Shown piece by piece: positions 7,604-14,585 of a stretch of DNA of 33,486 bases. The DNA is from an uncultured Selenomonadales bacterium (GTDB lineage Bacteria; Bacillota; Negativicutes; Selenomonadales; Selenomonadaceae): NCBI GenBank assembly GCA_937877545.1, contig CALFJE010000079.1:1-33486 (forward strand). Direction: 5' to 3'. Numbering within the stretch: position 1 is the first letter of the stretch; every line of letters starts with the position of its first letter. Under the pieces are notes generated by a model, which did not search any database, was not told the origin of the DNA, and saw only the letters and a program-made list of their open reading frames with translations. Position numbers and translations under genes: made by a program.

Positions 7604-10600
7604 ATGAGCTTTTACGAAAATGCGGAGGACAGCGTTGTCATTGCGGGCGACAACGAGGCTGATTCAATTCGCAACACCGCCTTCAATGTCACAATCAGCA
7701 CGGGCGCGGGCGACGATACCATCGAAAACTATGGCAACAACGTCTCAATCAGCGCGGGCACAGGCAATGATTCCGTGTACAACCGAGGTACCGACGCCAC
7801 AATCAGAGCTTGGGCGGGCAACGATACCATTTACAACGTCGGAAGGAACATGCTTCTCGACATGGGAGCCGGTAACGATTCCGTTTACAACAGCGGCTCC
7901 AACGCCTCAATCAGCGGCGGCGCGGGCAACGATTCAATCTACAATTACATAGGCAGTTACAATGTCACGATTCGCGGCGGCGACGGGAACGATTCTATCT
8001 GCAACAGCGGAGCCGATACCTCAATCGACGGCGGCGCGGGTGACGATTACATTCTCAACAATATCTCCAATCAAAACGTCACAATCAATCCGGGCACAGG
8101 GAACAATACCGTTTACGGCTTCAACGACATGACTACTCTGCAGATAACCGACGGCACCCTCGACACTCTGATTAAATCCGACGGAAGAAATTTGTTCGTA
8201 ACTTACGGCAACAACTCCGTGACCTTGGAAGACGCGGCGTCTCATACCTCCGTTGCCATAGTCGACGCCGCAGGCAATGCCATAAATACTTCAATTCAAG
8301 GAGTCACAATCCTCGGCACAGAGGCCAACGACACTATCCGAAACATAGCGGCTAATTCTTTGGTAGACTTCAAGGGCGGTAACGATTCGATTAACAATTC
8401 GGGCTTCGCTGCGACAATCCTCGCGGGCGACGGCAATGATTCGGTTTATAACGAAGGCGCGGAAGTGAGGATAGACGCCGGCAAGGGCAACGATTCAATT
8501 CAAAACGGTTATTCCGGCTACTCCTCAGGCTACGAGTACATATTCGGCAATAACAGCACGATAAGCGGCGGCGCAGGTGACGATTCAATCCGCAACTACG
8601 CCGCAAATGTCTCAATCGACGGCGGGGCAGGAGCAGATACCATCCGCAACTACAGCTGTGACGTGACCATAAACGGCGGCGAGGGCGACGATTCGGTCTA
8701 CAACAACAATATAAACGTCACGATAAGCGGCTCCGACGGCGACGATTACGTTTACAATAACGAAGGGCACAATGTCAGCATATCGGGCGGCAAGGGCAAT
8801 GACACCGTTTATAACAGCGGCTTTGGTATGGTTTATGTTTATCGTGCGGGCGACGGCAACGACATTGTCAACGGCTTCAACGAGGACGATACCCTCCTTA
8901 TTCCGAGCGGCACTTGGTCGACGACGGTCAGCGATTCGGATATTATCGTCACGGTCGGCGAAGGACAGATAACTTTAAGCGGTGCGGCGAACTGGGCAAG
9001 CTTGAATATCACTTCCTTAGCGGCGGACGTCGAGCCTCTCAAAATTATTAACAACACTTTGTCCTCTGTTTTGATTACGGGCACCGACGATAAAGAATCA
9101 ATCAAAAACGTTGCCGCCTCGGTGACAATCAACGCGGGCGCGGGTAACGACACCATTTACAACACCAAAACCTTGTTAATGAGCAACAGAGGTGCTTCGG
9201 TCTCAATCGCGGCGGGCGACGATAACGATTCCGTTTATAACAGCAACTCGGTAGTCACGATTGACGGAGGCGAGGGCGACGATACCGTCACAAATATCTC
9301 CGCAAGTGTTACGGTGGACGCGGGCGAAGGCAACAACGTTATCCGTAACATGGGCGGCGGCAGACACAACAGAAGTCTCGGAAGTTCATCTTACTATGCC
9401 GACAACGTTTCAATCAAAACCGGCGCGGGCAGTGATACCGTCGACAACAGCGGCGACTACGTAACGATAGAGGCGGGCGCGGGCAACGATTCAATTCGCA
9501 ACGGCAATTTTTACGTAAGAGGCATCGGAAACAAAAATTCCGTAAACAGCGGCGCAGGCAACGATACCGTTTACAATTTCGGCGACAGCTTGACCGTCAA
9601 CGCGGGGACGGGCGATGACTCAATCTATAATCGTTCGGGCAGATATGTCTCAATCGACGGCGGCACAGGCTCCGATACCATTGAAAACGATTACGAATTG
9701 GTGACGATAGACGCGGGCGACGGCGACGACATCATCACCAACAGAGGTGCTTCCCGCCATGTCAGCAGTTTGGGCAGTTATTCCTGGTACGGCGACAGCG
9801 TCTCAATCGCGGGTGGCAAAGGCAACGACACCATTACCAACAGCGGCTGGGACGTGACGATTGACGCAGGCAAAGGCAACGACTCAATCGTCAACAGCGG
9901 CTCCAATGTCTCGATAGAGGCGAACGCGGGCAAGGACTCAATCCTCAACTCGGGCGACTCCGTCACGATAGACACCGGCAAAGGCAAGGACAATGATACC
10001 GTCACCAACTACGGTGCAAATGTTTTGATTCAATATCAGGCGAACGGCGGCGATGATTTAATTGAAGGCTTCCGCGCAGATTCCACGCTCCAAATCGTCA
10101 ACAACGTGAACACTTACTCAACCGCCAAAAGCGGCTCGGATGTTATAGTGACGGTCGGCGAAGATAAGATAACCCTGCGCGGCGCGGCGTCTTTGGAGTC
10201 CGTCAATATCGAAGACGTGAAAACGCCCTTCCTTATCTTCGGCACCCAAGACAACGATACTTTTAAAAATACGCTTGAGGGCGCAACGATTCTGTCTTAT
10301 GCCGGAGACGATTCCATTCAAAGTTCCGTCAACTCGGTCTCAATCGACGCGGGCGAAGGCGACGATTTTATCCGCAACGGCGATTATTGGGAAAAAGGCG
10401 GCTCCGAGGTCTCAATCGACGCGGGAGCCGGCAACGATTCCGTTTACAACAGCGGCGACGAGGTGTTAATCAGCACGGGCGAAGGCGATGATTCTGTTTA
10501 CAGTGTAGGCGAATCGGTTTCAATCGACACGGGAGCCGGCAACGATACCGTTTACATTACCTACATAAGTCGAAGTAACTACGAGACGCAAGAATTAGAA

Positions 10601-13600
10601 ACGATAATCCCCAAAAACTTTAAGGTCAATGCGGGCGACGGCGACAATTACATTTCAGGTAGTGGCGACAATGCCTCAATCCTCGCGGGCAACGGCAACG
10701 ATTCAATTTACATTTGGTATATGAGCCTGTTCAACAGCGAAACTCAGCAATACGAAACGATAATGTCCGAAAACGCCACAATCGACGCAGGCAACGGCGA
10801 TAATTACATTTACAGCTACAGCAGCAATGCCTCAATAAATGCGGGCGCGGGCAACGATTCTATAAATAACTACGGCTCTAATGTCACGATAAATGCGGGC
10901 GAAGGCAACAATAACATTTATAATCGGGGCGACTCGATTGTCGTAAACTTTGGTGCGGGCGACGATACCTTTATGAGTTATGGCAGCTCCAACGTAACGA
11001 TAAACGCCGGTGACGGTAATAATTCCATTTACGCTTCAAGCAATTCGGCGAAAATAGCAACGGGCGCGGGTGACGATTACCTGCGAATAATTAACGGCGG
11101 GAACAACACGATTAACCCCGGCGCGGGCAATGATACTGTTGAACTCTTTATCGGGCACGGTGATATTTATCAATATGCAAGCGGTGACGGCAACGATTTG
11201 ATTCAGATAACACCGACGCGTTCGTTTTATGCCTCGGAGCTGATTGTAAGCTTGACCGACGGCACCCTCGACTCCACTTCCAAGAGCGATAACGGCGATC
11301 TCCTCCTCAAAGTCGGCGCGGGCAAGATAACGCTCCGAGATTTTGAAGGTGAGATTATCCGAATTCAAGACGCGGCGGGCAAAGAAACCGTGATTAACGG
11401 CGCGGGCAGAGCAAGCATTACGAACGCCGCCAACAACACTTTAATCGCAACCGACAACGCAGGTCAATACGTTGAAAACAGCGGCTCCTCCGTCACGATA
11501 AAAACGGGCATCTCCTCCGACGGCATTAAAAATACGGGCGATAATGTTTCCATCTCGGCAAGCGCAGGGCACAATGTCATTTACAACACCGGCGGCAAAT
11601 CTGTAACAATCTCCGCAGGCAAGGGTAACGATTACATTTACAACGACATCAGCTATTTTTGGAATGATGAGACGCAAGACCTTGATACGTTGACGCCCGA
11701 CAATGTATCAATCCTCGCGGGCGCAGGCGCAGATACTGTTTACAACAGAGGCTCCAACACGATACTTGACGCAGGGGCGGGCAATGACTCCATTGATAAT
11801 TACGGATCCGAATCGACCCTCCTCGGCGGCGCGGGCGACGATTACATTCGCAATGACAATTATTGGAGCGAGGGCGGCTCTTCTGTCACCATAGACAGCG
11901 GCACCGGCAATGACACCGTTATCAACTTCGGAGACCACGTCCTGTTCAAGTACACCACAGGCGACGGCAATGATGTTATCGACGGCTTCCGCGCAGATTC
12001 CACGCTCCAAATCGGTGACGGCACGGCTACCTATTCGACACTGGCGTCGGGCTACGATGTGTTGGTTGCCGTCGGCGAAGGGATAATCACCTTGAGGGGC
12101 GCGGCAAATTTGGACACCCTTAATATTAACGGAACCAAACGCCCTGCGACGATTCAAATTATAACGGACGAGGATACTTCGCCTTTGACGCTCGGCTCGG
12201 CAATAAGAACGGCTGACGCCTCAAATCGCACGACCGCGATAACTATCGTCGGCAACAAGCTCAACAACACGATTTCGGGAAGCAAGTCCAATGACGCCGT
12301 AACGGGCGGCGCAGGTAATGACTCTTTGGTCGGCGGCGCAGGTGACGACAAAATCTGGGGCAGTTCGGGCGACGATACGCTCTTGGGCGACGACGGCTCC
12401 GATACCCTTTGGGGCGGCTCCGGTAACGATTTGCTCACGGGCGGCGCAGATAATGACGTTTTCGTTTACGACGCGGGCAATGACATCATTACCGATTACG
12501 CAAGCGGCGATAAAATCTCTTTGAACGCGGCAGTCACGGCGAACACTGTTATCGGCTCGGATGTAGGGTTTACCACCGCCAACGGCTCCCTTACGATTAA
12601 GGACGGCAAACTTAAAAACCTCGCGCTGATTGATAAATCGGGCAAAGGATTCTCGACAATACTCGGCGGGCTGACTTTAACCGACAGCTCTGCGGAAAAA
12701 GTTTCCTTCAGCTCGACGGACAAATTGGCTGACGCCTCAAATCGCACGACCGCGATAACTATCGTCGGCAACAAATTCGATAACACAATCCTCGGCGGCA
12801 CGGACAATGACGCACTCTCGGCGGGCGACGGCAACGACTCCTTAAGCGGCAACGCCGGCAACGATAAGCTCTGGGGCGGTAACGGCTCCGATACCCTTTG
12901 GGGCGGCGTCGGCAACGATTCACTCAGCGGCGGCGCGGGTGACGACCTGTTTATCTTCAGTGCGGGCAACGACGTTATCAGCGACTACGCGGCGGGCGAT
13001 AAAATTAGTTTGGGCTCGGCAATAACCTCTGCCAAGCTCAGCGGCTCGGACGCCGTTTTGACCCTCGGCTCGAATACTCTTACCGTTAAAAATGCCAAGG
13101 GTAAATCGCTTAGTATGATAACGGCGGCGGGCGCGGAACTTTCCACGATTATCAGCGGCTCCGATTCGACGCAAAACCTTACTCGAAGCAACACCAAGCC
13201 GAATATCAGATTTAACGGCGGCGCGGGTAACGACACCCTAACCAATTGGGCAGGCGGCAAAGGCGCGACTGTCAACGGTTGGTCGGGCAACGATTCAATC
13301 AAGAACACGGCGGCTAATGCTCTAATCAACGGCGGCTTGGGCAATGACCTCGTCACCAACACCGGCGCAAATGTCACGATTGAGGGCGGCAAGGGTAATG
13401 ACTCACTTTGGGGCGGCAACGGTGTCGATACCTTCCTTTACAACTCAGGTGACGGCAAGGATATGATTTTCGGCTTCGGCGATAACGACCTGCTTCAAAT
13501 CAGCGGCGATTGGACTGCCGCTTACTATAAAGCTTCGGGACGCGTCGTCTTCAAGGTTGATTCGACCTACAGCGCGATTATTCTCGAAAACTCCACAGCC

Positions 13601-13663
13601 TCGACCTTCAACATCAACGGTACAGCTTATCAAATCAGCGGCAACACTTTAGCCAAGAAATAA
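7604..13663 (+). CDS. Giant RTX-like beta-solenoid surface/secreted protein 2
   Basis: This is a 2019-aa acidic, Asn/Asp/Gly-rich protein, the largest in the window. Tracts of 18-residue repeats (GxGND turn plus NxGxN turn) at about residues 15-165, 235-415, 485-808, 875-1190 and 1265-1445 alternate with five roughly 60-70-residue modules of the GDGNDxIxGF...SGxDVxVxVG type. Two C-terminal cassettes follow (about 1518-1695 and 1700-1856). Each starts with ADASNRTTAITIVGN, continues with canonical GGxGNDxL nonapeptides, and ends in a DYAxGDKISL module. The protein closes with the shared cap ending AKK. It has no signal peptide and lacks the FDLQRF tag of protein 1. The start at 7604 has GGGGAG 10 nt upstream. 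It follows gene 1 by 110 bp beyond a terminator, so it is probably a separate unit. Calcium binding is inferred from GxGND; the function is unknown. Confidence 0.85.
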   Translation: MSFYENAEDSVVIAGDNEADSIRNTAFNVTISTGAGDDTIENYGNNVSISAGTGNDSVYNRGTDATIRAWAGNDTIYNVGRNMLLDMGAGNDSVYNSGSNASISGGAGNDSIYNYIGSYNVTIRGGDGNDSICNSGADTSIDGGAGDDYILNNISNQNVTINPGTGNNTVYGFNDMTTLQITDGTLDTLIKSDGRNLFVTYGNNSVTLEDAASHTSVAIVDAAGNAINTSIQGVTILGTEANDTIRNIAANSLVDFKGGNDSINNSGFAATILAGDGNDSVYNEGAEVRIDAGKGNDSIQNGYSGYSSGYEYIFGNNSTISGGAGDDSIRNYAANVSIDGGAGADTIRNYSCDVTINGGEGDDSVYNNNINVTISGSDGDDYVYNNEGHNVSISGGKGNDTVYNSGFGMVYVYRAGDGNDIVNGFNEDDTLLIPSGTWSTTVSDSDIIVTVGEGQITLSGAANWASLNITSLAADVEPLKIINNTLSSVLITGTDDKESIKNVAASVTINAGAGNDTIYNTKTLLMSNRGASVSIAAGDDNDSVYNSNSVVTIDGGEGDDTVTNISASVTVDAGEGNNVIRNMGGGRHNRSLGSSSYYADNVSIKTGAGSDTVDNSGDYVTIEAGAGNDSIRNGNFYVRGIGNKNSVNSGAGNDTVYNFGDSLTVNAGTGDDSIYNRSGRYVSIDGGTGSDTIENDYELVTIDAGDGDDIITNRGASRHVSSLGSYSWYGDSVSIAGGKGNDTITNSGWDVTIDAGKGNDSIVNSGSNVSIEANAGKDSILNSGDSVTIDTGKGKDNDTVTNYGANVLIQYQANGGDDLIEGFRADSTLQIVNNVNTYSTAKSGSDVIVTVGEDKITLRGAASLESVNIEDVKTPFLIFGTQDNDTFKNTLEGATILSYAGDDSIQSSVNSVSIDAGEGDDFIRNGDYWEKGGSEVSIDAGAGNDSVYNSGDEVLISTGEGDDSVYSVGESVSIDTGAGNDTVYITYISRSNYETQELETIIPKNFKVNAGDGDNYISGSGDNASILAGNGNDSIYIWYMSLFNSETQQYETIMSENATIDAGNGDNYIYSYSSNASINAGAGNDSINNYGSNVTINAGEGNNNIYNRGDSIVVNFGAGDDTFMSYGSSNVTINAGDGNNSIYASSNSAKIATGAGDDYLRIINGGNNTINPGAGNDTVELFIGHGDIYQYASGDGNDLIQITPTRSFYASELIVSLTDGTLDSTSKSDNGDLLLKVGAGKITLRDFEGEIIRIQDAAGKETVINGAGRASITNAANNTLIATDNAGQYVENSGSSVTIKTGISSDGIKNTGDNVSISASAGHNVIYNTGGKSVTISAGKGNDYIYNDISYFWNDETQDLDTLTPDNVSILAGAGADTVYNRGSNTILDAGAGNDSIDNYGSESTLLGGAGDDYIRNDNYWSEGGSSVTIDSGTGNDTVINFGDHVLFKYTTGDGNDVIDGFRADSTLQIGDGTATYSTLASGYDVLVAVGEGIITLRGAANLDTLNINGTKRPATIQIITDEDTSPLTLGSAIRTADASNRTTAITIVGNKLNNTISGSKSNDAVTGGAGNDSLVGGAGDDKIWGSSGDDTLLGDDGSDTLWGGSGNDLLTGGADNDVFVYDAGNDIITDYASGDKISLNAAVTANTVIGSDVGFTTANGSLTIKDGKLKNLALIDKSGKGFSTILGGLTLTDSSAEKVSFSSTDKLADASNRTTAITIVGNKFDNTILGGTDNDALSAGDGNDSLSGNAGNDKLWGGNGSDTLWGGVGNDSLSGGAGDDLFIFSAGNDVISDYAAGDKISLGSAITSAKLSGSDAVLTLGSNTLTVKNAKGKSLSMITAAGAELSTIISGSDSTQNLTRSNTKPNIRFNGGAGNDTLTNWAGGKGATVNGWSGNDSIKNTAANALINGGLGNDLVTNTGANVTIEGGKGNDSLWGGNGVDTFLYNSGDGKDMIFGFGDNDLLQISGDWTAAYYKASGRVVFKVDSTYSAIILENSTASTFNINGTAYQISGNTLAKK
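12211..12774 (+). repeat. Duplicated cassette inside giant protein gene 2
   Basis: A 48-bp stretch at 12211-12258 recurs exactly at 12727-12774, an offset of 516 bp or 172 codons. It encodes the ADASNRTTAITIVGN motif and opens each of two consecutive RTX-plus-DYAxGDKISL cassettes. Exact DNA identity within otherwise diverged flanks points to a recent duplication or gene conversion. Confidence 0.85.
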
Positions 13664-13680
13664 ACTCTTTGCGGCAACAA

Positions 13681-13714
13681 AAAAGGAGCGGTCTTGAAAG
13701 GGACTGCTCCTTTT
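13681..13714. terminator. Bidirectional terminator between convergent genes
   Basis: AAAAGGAGC at 13681 pairs with GCTCCTTTT ending near 13714, and an inner GTC/GAC pairing extends the stem. On the minus strand it is followed by six T residues, giving a strong terminator for the LysE gene. On the plus strand it ends in TTTT and would serve giant protein gene 2. Confidence 0.8.
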
Positions 13715-13719
13715 GCTTA

Positions 13720-14352
13720 TCAGAACAAAATCAAAGTCAGCGCAATCAGTGTTAAGACTGCCGCCTCGACCGCGCTCATGATTTGCCCGAAATTCTTTTG
13801 GCGGAGTATGAACTTGCGGACGCGCCCCGCGAACAACGCCACGCCCGAAAAGATTATCAGAGCCTGCGCGGCGAACACTACGCCCAAGAATAAAATCTTT
13901 AAGCTTGCGCCGTCGCCCGCCAAATCGACGAATTGCGGCAGGAACGCCAAAAAGAATAACAACACCTTGGGATTGAGGACGTTCATCAAGACGCCGCGCT
14001 TGTACAGTGACGTCGGCTTTCTGATTCCTGATTCCTCCTTCCTAATTCCCAATTGCTTTTTGCCCGCCCGCGCAGATTTGAATGCGCCGAACGCCAGAAA
14101 CAGCAGGTAAGCCGCGCCAAAGACTTTGAGCAACGACATCGCCGTCGCCGAGGACTGTATGAACGCCGCCACGCCCAACATTACCAGCGTCGTGTGGAAG
14201 ACTATGCCGCTAACCAGCCCGCATGCCAAAATTATTCCCGCCTTTGCGCCGTCCGATAGGCTCTTCGTCAGCAAATACAGTATGTCCGGACCGGGCGCAA
14301 GCGTCAGCAATATCGACGCCGTTAAAAAGTATGCCAATTCCAAAATCCTCAC
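13720..14352 (-). CDS. LysE/RhtB family amino-acid exporter
   Basis: This 210-aa inner-membrane protein matches the LysE/RhtB/threonine-efflux family. It starts with a hydrophobic helix leading to the family motif APGPD (about residues 19-23) and has about six hydrophobic segments. Members export amino acids or derivatives by proton antiport; the substrate here is not predictable. It uses a GTG start overlapping the stop of the upstream ferredoxin gene by a few bases, with AGGA 9 nt upstream, so the two are probably co-translated. The hydrophilic loop near residues 96-115 (KKQLGIRKEESGIRK) is encoded by an imperfect direct repeat of AT-rich sequence that looks inserted in frame. A bidirectional terminator follows the gene. 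Confidence 0.88.
   Translation of the reverse strand: MRILELAYFLTASILLTLAPGPDILYLLTKSLSDGAKAGIILACGLVSGIVFHTTLVMLGVAAFIQSSATAMSLLKVFGAAYLLFLAFGAFKSARAGKKQLGIRKEESGIRKPTSLYKRGVLMNVLNPKVLLFFLAFLPQFVDLAGDGASLKILFLGVVFAAQALIIFSGVALFAGRVRKFILRQKNFGQIMSAVEAAVLTLIALTLILF
14020..14060. repeat. Short direct repeats (ATTCCTAATTCC type) within the LysE gene
   Basis: Tandem variants of GATTCC/TTCCTAATTCCC occupy about 14022-14055. A related string (TTCATTCCTAATTGC) occurs at 14356-14370, at the junction with the ferredoxin gene. Such heptamer-like repeats are more typical of intergenic DNA than of transporter genes. Confidence 0.55.
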
Positions 14353-14525
14353 TCTTCATTCCTAATTGCAAACGCGGGGCAAATCGCAATGATGTTCGCC
14401 CAATCTTCGGGCTTGGTGTCGTCGAAGAGGAGCCGCCCGTCCTCGTAAGTGACGCCGCCCGCTTCCGATTCGCTAACGCACGCCAGGCAACGCACGCAAG
14501 CGGCTTCGTCGTAAATAATTTTCAT
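14349..14525 (-). CDS. Small 4Fe-4S ferredoxin-like protein (58 aa)
   Basis: This short gene encodes a ferredoxin-like protein with Cys-x2-Cys-x2-Cys near residues 10-16 (CVRCLAC) and a fourth Cys followed by Pro near residues 49-50 (ICP). That set suits one [4Fe-4S] cluster. The start is the ATG at 14525 with GGGAAG upstream. The much longer open frame reading into 14981 is only a shadow of the divergent glycosyltransferase. The gene overlaps the LysE-type gene by 4 bp, so the pair forms an operon. The redox partner is unknown, and a functional link to the exporter is not obvious. Confidence 0.75.
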   Translation of the reverse strand: MKIIYDEAACVRCLACVSESEAGGVTYEDGRLLFDDTKPEDWANIIAICPAFAIRNEE

Positions 14526-14538
14526 GGTTATCTTCCCG

Positions 14539-14567
14539 TTGACTTTAAACTTGCTTTTGATTATCCT
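14539..14567 (+). promoter_or_regulatory. Putative promoter of the glycosyltransferase gene
   Basis: TTGACT (14539-14544), a 17-bp spacer and TATCCT (14562-14567) lie in the 60-bp gap between the divergent ferredoxin and glycosyltransferase genes. The predicted leader is short, just enough for the GAGGTG ribosome-binding site. Confidence 0.5.
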
Positions 14568-14585
14568 CGGCGCGAGGTGAAAACT

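Noticed and set aside
12154..12969. Minus-strand frames rich in Ser, Pro and Leu inside the giant genes
   Set aside because: These are antisense shadows of the GGxGND repeats and are repetitive for that reason. They lack start signals and known motifs.
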